NCBI RefSeq assembly: GCF_030272615.1
Contig: NW_026728905.1
Coordinates: forward strand, 382,501 to 410,000
Direction of reading: 5' to 3'
Length of the DNA stretch: 27,500 bases
DNA from: Cryptomeria japonica
Taxonomy: Eukaryota > Streptophyta > Pinopsida > Cupressales > Cupressaceae
The translations under genes were made by a program, and so were the position numbers. Shown piece by piece: positions 1 to 10,067 of the stretch (position 1 is its first letter; each line of letters starts with the position of its first letter). The notes under the pieces are model-generated. The model did no database searches and was not told the origin of the DNA. It saw nothing but the letters and a program-made list of their open reading frames with translations.

Positions 1-824
1 TCGGAGACGAAGAAGCAACCTTCAGTGCAACCGTAGCACTCTTTTGTGCAACCGCCCAAACAACGCCCCCTCTACCCTCTGTCGAAACACTCGGCATTGC
101 TGCTCCCTAAGGTGAGCTTCTCCTCATAGGCAATTCCGCTCTTATCCGGTCACGTTTGTGTGCCCGAATTTCGCAAGGCAACCTCCATGGGACATGGAAA
201 AGACTCGAGAAGAGAGCTCGCTCACGGGAGAGAGAAGCCAAGGAGACCACGAGAGTGCTGAGAGTGGGACAGCGCTGAATAGGCGGGAGAAGCCTGCGCG
301 TATAAACGGAGATATATATCCAATTGCAACGAAGGAACGTGCCAAAGATCGAGAACAATGGCAGAAATGCTAGTAACGTGCACTTCGGGACCAACGCATC
401 ACCGGAAGACAACCGCCAAACATCGAAAGAGTCGCGATGCTCCGCAACCTACGTGCAAAGCGGTCGCACACCGGGTAAGGGAGTGAGAGCCCCAAACATA
501 GCTGGGCGAGGCGCTCACTCCGCTCTTTAATATCTCGTTAATACCGCCAAGGAAATGGCACAAGCACACACACACAAGCATCCTCGGAAGAGGACAGTTC
601 GAGTGACAGGTCAAATCCAAGAGTTCCGAAGACTACCTCCAGGAACAATCGGGAACAAGACCGATTACAAGTCGTCGAGTCTGTTACTGGGCGAACACGA
701 GATGCGCACAGGAAATCGATCAGCCCTCACAATGGCCCAAGGCCAGAGATCGGACTGCTACGATTTACCCCAACAATCATCGTGCCACTCTTCGCAGAGA
801 GGTGATAGACGCCAACGAGCCCGC
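1..824. other. Unassigned left-end sequence
   Basis: I see no gene, RNA or convincing tandem repeat here. Composition is mixed and closer to ordinary single-copy DNA than the rest of the window. Open frames are all under about 100 codons, overlap on both strands and have no recognisable domain. If the promoter-like motifs further right really fire leftwards, this stretch would be transcribed spacer (5' external transcribed spacer) approaching a large-subunit/small-subunit rRNA cistron beyond position 1. I could not find an 18S 5' end or a 26S 3' end on either strand. Confidence refers to the absence of a recognisable gene. Confidence 0.5.
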
Positions 825-1550
825 GCATAGCAATCGAGGTGTAAAAAGGGCGTTGAAGGCAGGAAGCCTGGACGAAAGAGGCTACGAGGTCACCTCGAAG
901 CGGTCTAAGAATCGGGCGCACTTGGGGCGACTACCAGTGCCAACCCCTTATCCCGCGGTGCGTCCGACACACAGAAATTTCCAAGGCGGCCAAGGAGCCT
1001 CCCCGCATAGCAATCGGGGTGTGAGGTTACGGATGCAGCATTGATAGCAATCGAGGTGGGAGGCGAAGGATGCAGAAGTGAGAGCCGAGGGATGTAGCAG
1101 AGATAGCAATCGGGGTGTGTGATGCAGAAGAGATAGCAATCGAGGTGTGCGGTGGGAAGGGCCCAGCAGCCAGAATGCATGAAGCGACGGATGAAGCAGT
1201 GATGACAACCGGGCTGTGAGGAGAGGAGGGATGCAGCCAAGAAAGCAATCAGGGCTCGAGGCAAGGGATGCATCAAGGATAGCAATCATGTTGTGAGGCG
1301 AGATTCCAAAGGCTAAACGTGAGAGGCTGCAGGGTCGACTCAGAGAGGTCTATGCATGTGAGAGGCTGAAAGCAAGGTCAACTCGGAGCGGTCTATGCAT
1401 CGGGCGCGCTTGGGGCGACTACCAGTGCCAACCCCTTATCCCGCGACGCGTCCGACAAAGAGAACGTTCCAAGGCGGCAGAGGAGGTTACCAGCCGAAGG
1501 ATGCAGTAGCAATAACAGGTATAGTTCCGCGGCGGCCGAGAAGACTCACC
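825..1550. repeat. Degenerate edge of the 188-bp satellite
   Basis: Diverged copies of the satellite to the right can be recognised by two landmarks: the 'gcatagcaatcgggg' block and the 'gcgactaccagtgccaacccc' block (core GACTACCAGTG). One scrambled full-length copy starts near 827 and another partial one near 1395. Between about 1015 and 1300 only the 'tagcaatcg(a/g)ggtg' landmark is reiterated, at irregular spacing of roughly 25-60 bp, with GGATGCAG between copies. This is what the margin of a satellite looks like when unequal exchange no longer reaches it. No coding content is seen. Confidence 0.8.
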
Positions 1551-4500
1551 GCATAGGAATCGGGATGCGAGGCGAGGGATGCGGCGGGAAGGCCCCGACG
1601 GCTAAACGGAAGAGGCTGCAGGGCCGCCTCGGAATGGTCCAAGCATCGGACGCGATTGGGACGACTACCAGTGCCAACCCCTTATCCCGCGATGCGTCCG
1701 ATACACAGATAGTTCCAAGGCGGCCGAGGAGCCTCACCGCATATCAATCGGGGTGCGAGGCGAGGGATGGGGCGGGAAGGCCCCAACGGCTAGACGGAAG
1801 AGGCTTCAGGGCCACCTCGGAATGCTCCAAGCATCGGACGCGCTTGGGGCGACTACCAGTGCCAACCCCTTATCCCGCGATGCGTCCGATACACAGATGG
1901 TTCCAAGGCGGCCGAGGAGCCTCACCGCATAGCAATCGGGGGTGCGAGGCGAGGGATGGGGCGGGAAGGCCCCAACGGCTAGACGGAAGAGGCTTCAGGG
2001 CCGCCTCGGAATGGTCCAAGCATCGAACGCGCTTGGGGCGACTACCAGTGACAACCCCTCATCCCGCGATGCGTCCGATACGAAGATGGTTCCAAGGCGG
2101 CCGAGGAGCCTCACCGCATAGCAATCGGGGTGCGAGGTGGGGGATGCGGCGAGATGGCCCCAACGGCTAGACGGAAGAGGCCACAGGGCCGCGTCGGAAT
2201 AGTCCAAGCATCGGACGCGCTTGGGGCGACTACCAGTGACAACCCCTTATCCCGCGATGCGTCCGATACGAAGATAGTTCCAAGGCGGCCGAGGAGCCTC
2301 ACCGCATAGCAATCCGGGTGCGAGGTGGGGGATGCGGCGAGATGGCCCCAACGGCTAGACGGAAGAGGCTGCAGGGCCGCCTCGGAATAGTCCAAGCATC
2401 GGACGCGCTTGGGGCGACTACCAGTGACAACCCCTTATCCCGCGATGCTTCCGATACGAAGACAGTTCCAAGGCGGCCGAGGAGCCTCACCGCATAGCAA
2501 TGGGGGTGCGAGGTGAGGGATGCGGCGAGATGGCCCCAACGGCTAGACGGAAGAGGCCACAGGGCCGCCTCGGAATAGTCCAAGCATCGGACGCGCTTGG
2601 GGCGACTACCAGTGACAACCCCTTATCCCGCGATGCATCCGATACGAAGATAGTTCCCAGGCGGCCGAGGAGCCTCACCGCATAGCAATCGGGGTGCGAG
2701 GCGAGGGATGCGGCGAGATGGCCCCAAAGGGTAGACGGAAGAGGCTACGGGGCCGCCTCGGAATAGTCCAAGCATCGAACGCGCTTGGGGCGACTACCAC
2801 TGCCAACCCCTTATCCCGCGATGCGTCCGATACACAGATAGTTCCGAGGCGGCCGAGGAGCTGGGGGATGCGGCGAGATGGCCCCAACGGCTAGACGGAA
2901 GAGGCTGCAGGGCCGCCTCGGAATAGTCCAAGCATCGGACGCGCTTGGGGCGACTACCAGTGACAACCCCTTATCCCGCGATGCGTCCGATACACAGATA
3001 GTTCCGAGGCGGCCAAGGAGCCTCACCGCATAGCAATCGTGGTGCGAGGTGGGGGATGCAGCGAGATGGCCCCAACGGCTAGACGGAAGAGGCTGCAGGG
3101 CCGCCTCGGAATGGTCCAAGCATCGGACGCGCTTGGGGCGACTACCACTGCCAACCCCTTATCCCGCGATGCGTCCGATACACAGATAGTTCCAAGGCGG
3201 CCGAGGAGCCTCACCGAATAGCAATCGGGGTGCGAGGCGAGGGATGCGGCGAGAAAGCCCCAACGGCTAGAGGGAAGAGGCTTCAGGTCCGCCTCGGAAT
3301 GGTCCAAGCATCGGACGCGCTTGGGGCGACTACCAGTGACAACCCCTTATCCCGCGACGCGTCCGATACACAGATAGTTCCAAGGCGGCCGAGGAGCCTC
3401 ACCGCATAGCAATCGGGGTGCGAGGCGAGGGATGCGGCGAGAAGGACCCAACGGCTAGACGGAAGAGGCTTCAGGGCCGCCTCGGAATGGTCCAAGCATC
3501 GGACGCGCTTGGGGCGACTACCAGTGACAACCCCTTATCCCGCGACGCGTCCGATACACAGATAGTTCCAAGGCGGCCGAGGAGCCTCACCGCATAGCAA
3601 TCGGGGTGCGAGGCGAGGGATGCGGCGAGAAGGACCCAACGGCTAGACGGAAGAGGCTTCAGGTCCGCCTCGGAATGGTCCAAGCATCGGACGCGCTTGG
3701 GGCGACTACCAGTGACAACCCCTTATCCCGCGACGCGTCCGATACACAGATAGTTCCAAGGCGGCCGAGGAGCCTCACCGCATAGCAATCGGGGTGCGAG
3801 GCGAGGGATGCGGCGAGAAGGACCCAACGGCTAGACGGAAGAGGCTTCAGGGCCGCCTCGGAATGGTCCAAGCATCGGACGCGCTTGGGGCGACTACCAG
3901 TGACAACCCCTTATCCCGCGATGCGTCCGATACACAGATAGTTCCAAGGCGGCCGAGGAGCCTCACCGCATAGCAATCGGGGTGCGAGGCGAGGGATGCG
4001 GCGAGAAGGACCCAACGGCTAGACGGAAGAGGCTTCAGGGCCGCCTCGGAATGGTCCAAGCATCGGACGCGCTTGGGGCGACTACCAGTGACAACCCCTT
4101 ATCCCGCGACGCGTCCGATACACAGATAGTTCCAAGGCGGCCGAGGAGCCTCACCGCATAGCAATCGGGGTGCGAGGCGAGGGATGCGGCAAGAAGGACC
4201 CAACGGCTAGACGGAAGAGGCTTCAGGGCCGCCTCGGAATGGTCCAAGCATCGGACGCGCTTGGGGCGACTACCAGTGACAACCCCTTATCCCACGACGC
4301 GTCCGATACACAGATAGTTCCAAGGCGGCCGAGGAGCCTCACCGCATAGCAATCGGGGTGCGAGGCGAGGGATGCGGCGAGAAGGACCCAACGGCTAGAC
4401 GGAAGAGGCTTCAGGTCCGCCTCGGAATGGTCCAAGCATCGGACGCGCTTGGGGCGACTACCAGTGACAACCCCTTATCCCGCGACGCGTCCGATACACA

Positions 4501-6223
4501 GATAGTTCCAAGGCGGCCGAGGAGCCTCACCGCATAGCAATCGGGGTGCGAGGCGAGGGATGCGGCGAGAAGGACCCAACGGCTAGACGGAAGAGGCTTC
4601 AGGGCCGCCTCGGAATGGTCCAAGCATCGGACGCGCTTGGGGCGACTACCAGTGACAACCCCTTATCCCGCGACGCGTCCGATACACAGATAGTTCCAAG
4701 GCGGCCGAGGAGCCTCACCGCATAGCAATCGGGGTGCGAGGCGAGGGATGCGGCGAGAAGGACCCAACGGCTAGACGGAAGAGGCTTCAGGGCCGCCTCG
4801 GAATGGTCCAAGCATCGGACGCGCTTGGGGCGACTACCAGTGACAACCCCTTATCCCGCGATGCGTCCGATACACAGATAGTTCCAAGGCGGCCGAGGAG
4901 CCTCACCGCATAGCAATCGGGGTGCGAGGCGAGGGATGCGGCGAGAAGGACCCAACGGCTAGACGGAAGAGGCTTCAGGGCCGCCTCGGAATGGTCCAAG
5001 CATCGGACGCGCTTGGGGCGACTACCAGTGACAACCCCTTATCCCGCGACGCGTCCGATACACAGATAGTTCCAAGGCGGCCGAGGAGCCTCACCGCATA
5101 GCAATCGGGGTGCGAGGCGAGGGATGCGGCGAGAAGGACCCAACGGCTAGACGGAAGAGGCTTCAGGGCCGCCTCGGAATGGTCCAAGCATCGGACGCGC
5201 TTGGGGCGACTACCAGTGACAACCCCTTATCCCGCGACGCGTCCGATACACAGATAGTTCCAAGGCGGCCGAGGAGCCTCACCGCATAGCAATCGGGGTG
5301 CGAGGCGAGGGATGCGGCGAGAAGGACCCAACGGCTAGACGGAAGAGGCTTCAGGGCCGCCTCGGAATGGTCCAAGCATCGGACGCGCTTGGGGCGACTA
5401 CCAGTGACAACCCCTTATCCCGCGACGCGTCCGATACACAGACAGTTCCAAGGCGGCCGAGGAGCCTCACCGCATAGCAATCGGGGTGCGAGGCGAGGGA
5501 TGCGGCGAGAAGGACCCAACGGCTAGACGGAAGAGGCTTCAGGGCCGCCTGGGAATGGTCCATGCATCGCACGCGCTTGGGGCGACTACCAGTGACAACC
5601 CCTTATCCCGCGACGCGTCCGATACACAGATAGTTCCAAGGCGGCCGAGGAGCCTCACCGCATAGCAATCGGGGTGCGAGGCGAGGGATGCGGCGAGAAG
5701 GACCCAACGGCTAGACGGAAGAGGCTTCAGGGCCGCCTCGGAATGGTCCAAGCATCGGACGCGCTTGGGGCGACTACCAGTGACAACCCCTTATCCCGCG
5801 ACGCGTCCGATACACAGATAGTTCCAAGGCGGCCGAGGAGCCTCACCGCATAGCAATCGGGGTGCGAGTCGAGGGATGCGGCGAGAAGGACCCAACGGCT
5901 AGACGGAAGAGGCTTCAGGGCCGCCTCGGAATGGTCCAAGCATCGGACGCGCTTGGGGCGACTACCAGTGACAACCCCTTATCCCGCGATGCGTCTGATA
6001 CACAGATAGTTCCAAGGCGGCCGAGGAGCCTCACCGCATAGCAATCGGGGTGCGAGGCAAGGGATGCGGCGAGAAGGACCCAACGGCTAGACGGAAGAGG
6101 CTTCAGGGCCGCCTCGGAATGGTCCAAGCATCGGACGCGCTTGGGGCGACTACCGTTGCCAACCCCTTATCCCGCGATGCGTCTGATACACAGATAGTTC
6201 CGAGGCGGCCGAGGAGCCTCACC
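1551..6223. repeat. 188-bp tandem satellite, about 25 units
   Basis: The 'gcatagcaatcgggg' landmark recurs at 188-bp steps. From 3404 to 6224 the step is exactly 188 with only scattered substitutions. Units left of about 3200 are more diverged. One unit near 2862 lacks 28 bp (the 'cctcaccgcatagcaatcgg' stretch), and one near 1938 has one extra G; together these account for the total array length of 4673 bp. Because 188 is not a multiple of three, the roughly 70-codon frames on the - strand change frame every unit and are not genes. GC is high and CpG sites are dense. Subrepeats of this size are common in plant rDNA intergenic spacers and in centromeric or subtelomeric satellites; context favours spacer. 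The last, broken copy begins at 6224. Confidence 0.97.
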
Positions 6224-6484
6224 GCATAGCAATCGGGTTGCGAGGCAGATTATTGGGAAGGGAACCCCCTGGGATGCGGCTCAAGCAGTGCCCAAAGGGA
6301 CTGGAATGCGGAATCACATCGAGAGACCCAAATGCTATACGAGGGCTCAAATCGAATTATCGATTTGGCCACGACATGGACGCATCGGAACGACTACCTT
6401 TGCCGAACCACTCGCAATTGCATCCATACCGAAACCAATAGACATTTCCGTTAGAGCCCTCGCATAGCATTCGGGAATCTCGCA

Positions 6485-6574
6485 TGCCCCTCTAAATCGA
6501 CCAATGCTGGCGCTCAACGAAAATCCGAGCGCTACCACCGTTCGAGCGCCAGCATTGGTCGAGTTAGAGGGGCA
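6485..6574. repeat. Near-perfect inverted repeat (hairpin), copy 1
   Basis: The left arm 6485-6519 and right arm 6539-6574 are reverse complements apart from one mismatch and one single-base indel, around a 19-nt loop. The core of each arm reads TCGACCAATGCTGGCGCTC in one orientation. The arm ends 32 bp before the TATATAAG block at 6606. It could form a long stem in RNA from either strand or a cruciform in DNA. It does not carry terminal features that let me call it a transposable element. Confidence 0.9.
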
Positions 6575-6597
6575 CGGGGGAGAATGCTCCAGTCAAC

Positions 6598-6632
6598 ACC
6601 TCCCCTATATAAGTTATTTGTCCGATTCTCGC
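6598..6632 (-). promoter_or_regulatory. Polymerase I promoter-like block 1
   Basis: TATATAAG lies at 6606-6613. On the - strand this reads CTTATATAGGGGAGG. Plant RNA polymerase I start sites share a TATATA(A/G)GGGG consensus with transcription starting at the last A of TATATA, so the match is good on the - strand. The block extends about 20 bp on its upstream side as a strictly repeated GAATCGGACAAATA, the position where a core promoter would lie. The alternative is a plain TATA box for leftover + strand polymerase II activity. Strand and function are inferred; only the repetition is seen. Confidence 0.5.
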
Positions 6633-6969
6633 ACAACCGTAGTCTGCCTCGTCGAATCAAACAACGGTCCCAGATTCCGACTTCCGTTCCGTAGAGACCC
6701 AAAAGCTAGATGGAGGCTCGCAAGAAAGAGAGTCGGCGCATAGCAATCGGGTTTCTCGAACGTTTAGGGACCGAGCTCACTTGCGGATAGGGCAAAATCC
6801 GCCAAGCAACCCAAAAGCTAGACGGGGGCTCGAATCGAATCGCCTAGGCGGCCACAACAACGACGTGTTGGATCGACTACCAGTGCCAAACCATTCAGCA
6901 AGACTAGTCTGTGTCGAGGCCGGATAGAGATTCTCAGAGAGCGCCCGTATAGCATTTAGGAGACCTGCC

Positions 6970-7064
6970 GCGTCCCTCACACTCGACAAATGGTGGTGCA
7001 CGTTTATAAATCCGAGCGATCCCAACCCTTTCAAGCACCAACATCGGTCGAGATAGAGGGGCAC
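6970..7064. repeat. Imperfect inverted repeat, copy 2
   Basis: The arms are about 6970-7000 and 7031-7064. The paired cores TCGAC and GGTGC are retained on both arms with several mismatches between them. The second arm ends 32 bp before the TATATAAG at 7096, the same placement as the copy at 6485. Confidence 0.75.
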
Positions 7065-7087
7065 GGAGGGGGCTGCGTGAGACAACA

Positions 7088-7122
7088 CAGTCCCCTATAT
7101 AAGTTATTTGTCCGATTCTCAC
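7088..7122 (-). promoter_or_regulatory. Polymerase I promoter-like block 2
   Basis: TATATAAG at 7096-7103, flanked by 'agtcccc' and 'ttatttgtccgattctc'. It is 490 bp from block 1, and the preceding inverted repeat is intact enough to recognise. Confidence 0.5.
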
Positions 7123-7410
7123 ACATCCGAAGAATGGTCATCAAATCGGACAACAGCCCAAACTTCCGACTTCCGTCCCAGAAAGCCCAAGAGCTATCTA
7201 AAACGTTCATGGCCGGAACTCGATCGCGGCTATACCAGTCCGCCAAGCAACCCAAAAGCTAGACTGGAGCTCTAGTCGAATCACCTCTGTGGCCATTGCA
7301 AGGACGTGTTGGAGCGACTACCATTGCCGAACCATTCCGCAGGTCGAGTCCATACCAAGGCCGCATAGAGATTCACGATGAGCTCCTGCATAGCAATCAG
7401 GAGACTTGCC

Positions 7411-7504
7411 GTGTCCATCACAATCGATAAATCCTGGTGCAAGATTTTTGCATCCGAGCGCTCCAACCAGTCGAGCACCAGCATCAATCGACATAAACGG
7501 GCAC
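7411..7504. repeat. Imperfect inverted repeat, copy 3
   Basis: Arms are 7411-7440 and 7471-7504. Twenty of 30 arm positions are complementary, including TCGAT and CTGGTGC cores. It is the most decayed of the three copies and ends 33 bp before TATATAAG at 7537. Confidence 0.7.
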
Positions 7505-7528
7505 GGGGGGAGGATGCTCGAGAACACT

Positions 7529-7563
7529 ACCTCCCCTATATAAGTTATTTGTCCGATTCTCAA
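7529..7563 (-). promoter_or_regulatory. Polymerase I promoter-like block 3
   Basis: TATATAAG at 7537-7544. This is the last copy associated with the long inverted repeat; right of here the neighbouring sequence switches to the 311-bp family. Confidence 0.5.
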
Positions 7564-7680
7564 GCAGCCGAAGTCTGGTCATCGAATCGGGTCAAAGACC
7601 ACAACTTCCGACTTTACCCACAATGCAAGTCATCGAATCGAACATCGGCCCCCGAGTCGGACTCCATGCGTATGTCAGGT

Positions 7681-7980
7681 CATCGGACCCAAATTCCGCC
7701 TTCCTGCGCATGGCGGGCCATCAATATCAACTCGGTCATCGGACCCAAACTCCGCCTTTCTGCGCATGGCACGCCTTCAAATCGGTCATCGGACCCAAAT
7801 TCCGCCTTCCTGTGCATGGCGGGCCATCAACATCAACTCGGTCATCGGACCCAAATTCCGCCTTTCTGCGCATGGCACGCCATCAACTCGGTCATCGGAC
7901 CCAAATTCCGCCTTCCTGCGCATGGCAGGTCATCGGACACAAATTCAGACCTCGCCAATATGCCTACGTATCGAATCGGT
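7681..7980. repeat. Short tandem repeats alternating 56 and 50 bp
   Basis: The 'catcggacccaaa' landmark occurs at 7681, 7737, 7787, 7843, 7893 and 7931, giving steps of 56, 50, 56, 50 and 38 bp. Each unit contains 'ttccgcctt(c/t)ctg(c/t)gcatggc'. Long units carry 'catcaa(t/c)atcaactcgg' and short ones lack part of it, so the true period is a 106-bp dimer. The array grows directly out of the left end of the 311-bp family. Open frames across it are repeat translations and are not credible genes. Confidence 0.9.
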
Positions 7981-8024
7981 CATCGGACCCAACTTCCGAC
8001 TTCATCCATACTGTAGGGTCTTTG

Positions 8025-8046
8025 AGGTTGGCGCGGTGCGCTCAAC
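8025..8046. repeat. 22-bp hairpin, 311-bp family
   Basis: GGTTGGCGC pairs with GCGC(T)CAACC around the loop GGT, with one bulged T. The same structure recurs in the other 311-bp units at 8336-8357, 8647-8668 and 8958-8979, always about 36 bp left of the TATATAAG block. Confidence 0.75.
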
Positions 8047-8073
8047 CCGGGGAGTCGACCCATCGAAGCATAC

Positions 8074-8108
8074 ACCTCCCCTATATAAGCTATTTGTCCG
8101 ATTCCCAC
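8074..8108 (-). promoter_or_regulatory. Polymerase I promoter-like block 4
   Basis: TATATAAG at 8082-8089, first of the 311-bp family. From here on 'gttatttg' becomes 'gctatttg', and the left flank becomes 'gggagtcgaccca'. Confidence 0.5.
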
Positions 8109-8384
8109 ACCTGTGTAGTTTGCACCTCTGACCAGGACATCGACCCCAACTTCCGAACTCGACTGCAACGACGGCACCAGCGCCTTGGTGCGCACCTTGC
8201 GACGCACAGTCCCAACATTCGCCTTCCTGCACATGGCAGGTCATCGGACCCAAATTCCGACCTCGCGAGTATGCCTACATATCGAATCGGTCATCGGACA
8301 CAACTTCCGACTTCATCCATACCGTAGGGTCTTTGAGGTTGGCGCGGTGCGCTCAACCCGGGGAGTCGACCCAACGAAGCATAC

Positions 8385-8419
8385 ACCTCCCCTATATAAG
8401 CTATTTGTCCGATTCCCAC
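8385..8419 (-). promoter_or_regulatory. Polymerase I promoter-like block 5
   Basis: TATATAAG at 8393-8400, exactly 311 bp after block 4 with near-identical flanks. Confidence 0.5.
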
Positions 8420-8695
8420 ACCTGTGTAGTTTGCACCTCCGATCAGGACATCGACCCCAACTTCCGAACTCGCCTGCAACGACCGAACCAGCGCCTTGGT
8501 GCGCACCTTGCAACGCACAGTGCCAACATTCGCCTTCCTGCACATGGCAGGTCATCGGACCCAAATTCCGACCTCGCGAGTATGCCTACATATCGAATCG
8601 GTCATCGGACCCAACTTCCGACTTCATCCATACCGTAGGGTCTTTGAGGTTGGCGCGGTGCGCTCAACCCGGGGAGTCGACCCAACGAAGCATAC

Positions 8696-8730
8696 ACCTC
8701 CCCTATATAAGCTATTTGTCCGATTCCCAC
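8696..8730 (-). promoter_or_regulatory. Polymerase I promoter-like block 6
   Basis: TATATAAG at 8704-8711, 311 bp after block 5. Confidence 0.5.
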
Positions 8731-9006
8731 ACCTGTGTAGCTTGCACCTCCGATCAGGACATCGACCCCAACTTCCGAACTCGACTAAAAAGACCGCACC
8801 AGCACCTTGGTGTGCACCTTGCAACGCACAGTGCCAACATTCGCCTTCCTGCACATGGCAGGTCATCGGACCCAAATTCCGACCTCATGAGCATACCTAC
8901 TAATCGAATCGGTCATCGGACCCAACTTCCGACTTCATCCATACCGTAGGGTCTTTGAGGTTGGCGCGGTGCGCTCAACCTGGGGAGTCGACCCATCGAA
9001 GCATAC

Positions 9007-9041
9007 ACCTCCCCTATATAAGCTATTTGTCCGATTCCGAC
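9007..9041 (-). promoter_or_regulatory. Polymerase I promoter-like block 7
   Basis: TATATAAG at 9015-9022, 311 bp after block 6. The palindromic 38/52-bp array begins about 100 bp to its right, where its upstream side would be. Confidence 0.5.
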
Positions 9042-9127
9042 ACCTGTGTAGTTTGCACCTCCGCTCAGGACATCGACCCCAACTTCCGAACTCGCCTGCA
9101 ACGACCGAACCAGCGCCTTGGTGCGCA

Positions 9128-9740
9128 CCAAAAGTGCGCACTTTTGGAGGGCACTTTTGTGCGCTCCAAAGGTGCGCACTTTTGGAGGGCACTTTTGTGC
9201 GCTCCAAAGGTGCGCACTTTTGGAGGGCACTTTTTGGAGGGCACTTTTGTGCGCTCCAAAGGTGCGCACTTTTGGAGGGCACTTTTTGGAGGGCACTTTT
9301 CTGCGCTCCAAAGGTGCGCACTTTTGGAGGGCACTTTTTGGAGGGCACTTTTCTGCGCTCCAAAGGTGCGCACTTTTGGAGGGCACTTTTTGGAGGGCAC
9401 TTTTCTGCGCTCCAAAGGTGCGCACTTTTGGAGGGCACTTTTTGGAGGGCACTTTTCTGCGCTCCAAAGGTGCGCACTTTTGGAGGGCACTTTTGTGCAC
9501 TCCAAAGGTGCACACTTTTGGAGGGCACTTTTTGGAGGGCACTTTTCTGCACTCCAAAGGTGCGCACTTTTGGAGGGCACTTTTTGGAGGGCACTTTTGT
9601 GCGCTCCAAAGGTGCGCACTTTTGGAGGGCACTTTTTGGAGGGCACTTTTGTGCGCTCCAAAGGTGCGCACTTTTGGAGGGCACTTTTGTGCACTCCAAA
9701 GGTGCGCACTTTTGGAGGGCACTTTTCCTGCGCTCCAAAG
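9128..9740. repeat. 38/52-bp two-length palindromic array, 13 units
   Basis: Units start at 9133, 9171, 9209, 9261, 9313, 9365, 9417, 9469, 9507, 9559, 9611, 9663 and 9701. Steps are 38, 38, 52, 52, 52, 52, 52, 38, 52, 52, 52 and 38 bp. The long form differs from the short only by a tandem duplication of the 14-mer GGAGGGCACTTTTT. Each unit contains 'ctccaaaggtgcgcac' facing 'gtgcgcacttttggag', so it is almost self-complementary. The first copy is a perfect 20-bp palindrome at 9128-9147, CCAAAAGTGCGCACTTTTGG. All reading frames are nearly stop-free for hundreds of codons, purely because of the repeat. Direct repeats are uninterrupted by unique spacers, so this is not a CRISPR array. Confidence 0.97.
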
Positions 9741-9875
9741 GTGCACACCTAGGTGAGCACCTTCGACCACACCTTGTAGCACACCAAACTCTGACTTTCG
9801 ACTTCATCCGCAATGCAGGGTCTTTGAGGTTGGCGCAATGCGCACAACCAGGGGAGTCGACCCATCAAACCCAAC

Positions 9876-9910
9876 ACCTCCCCTATATAAGCTATTTGTC
9901 TGATTCTCAT
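9876..9910 (-). promoter_or_regulatory. Polymerase I promoter-like block 8
   Basis: TATATAAG at 9884-9891, first of the 157-bp family. The flank now reads 'gtctgattctcatacatg' in place of 'gtccgattcccacacctg'. Confidence 0.5.
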
Positions 9911-10032
9911 ACATGCGTAGCCTGCAGGAGCAATTAGGACATCGACCCCAACTTTCGGCTTCTAAACGAAAACAAGGTCTTTGAGGTTGGTGTAATGCGA
10001 ACAACTAGGGGAGTCAACCCATCAAACCCAAC

Positions 10033-10067
10033 ACCTCCCCTATATAAGCTATTTGTCTGATTCTCAT
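10033..10067 (-). promoter_or_regulatory. Polymerase I promoter-like block 9
   Basis: TATATAAG at 10041-10048, 157 bp after block 8. Confidence 0.5.

Larger units (their letters stand above)
6224..7620. repeat. Diverged 441-490-bp repeats with TATATAAG block
   Basis: Three long, diverged units are aligned by their TATATAAG blocks at 6606, 7096 and 7537 (steps 490 and 441). Each unit has a left part clearly related to the 188-bp satellite: 'acccaaaagctagac' near 6808 and 7251, 'gactacca(g/t)tgcc' near 6878 and 7317, and 'gcatagca(a/t)tc' near 6462 and 7389. An imperfect inverted repeat follows, then the TATATAAG block, then 'gttatttgtccgattctc'. An extra partial satellite-like piece lies at about 6690-6760. 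No open frame has recognisable protein features. Confidence 0.8.
7931..9127. repeat. 311-bp tandem repeat, about 4 units
   Basis: The 'catcgga(c/c)(c/a)caaattc' landmark recurs at 7931, 8242, 8553 and 8864, exactly 311 bp apart, and the embedded TATATAAG keeps the same step. Within a unit the order is: 'cctcgcgagtatgcctacat', 'caacttccgacttcatccat', 'gtctttgaggttggcgc', a 22-bp hairpin, 'ggggagtcgaccca', the TATATAAG block, 'catcgaccccaacttccgaa', then 'gcgccttggtgcgcacc'. The first unit is the most diverged (it has 'cagacctcgccaatatgcc'). Confidence 0.95.

Noticed and set aside
3283-6127. Family of about 70-codon frames on the - strand, one per satellite unit
   Set aside because: The period is 188 bp, not divisible by three, so consecutive copies lie in different frames. 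They are by-products of the satellite.
6485-6574. Miniature inverted-repeat transposable element or microRNA precursor
   Set aside because: No target-site duplication is visible and the same structure recurs at a fixed place in tandem units, so it is a part of the repeat. Without small-RNA data a microRNA call is not supported.
9128-9740. CRISPR-like array
   Set aside because: Repeats are directly adjacent with no unique spacers, the sequence is plant nuclear, and the units differ only by a 14-bp duplication.
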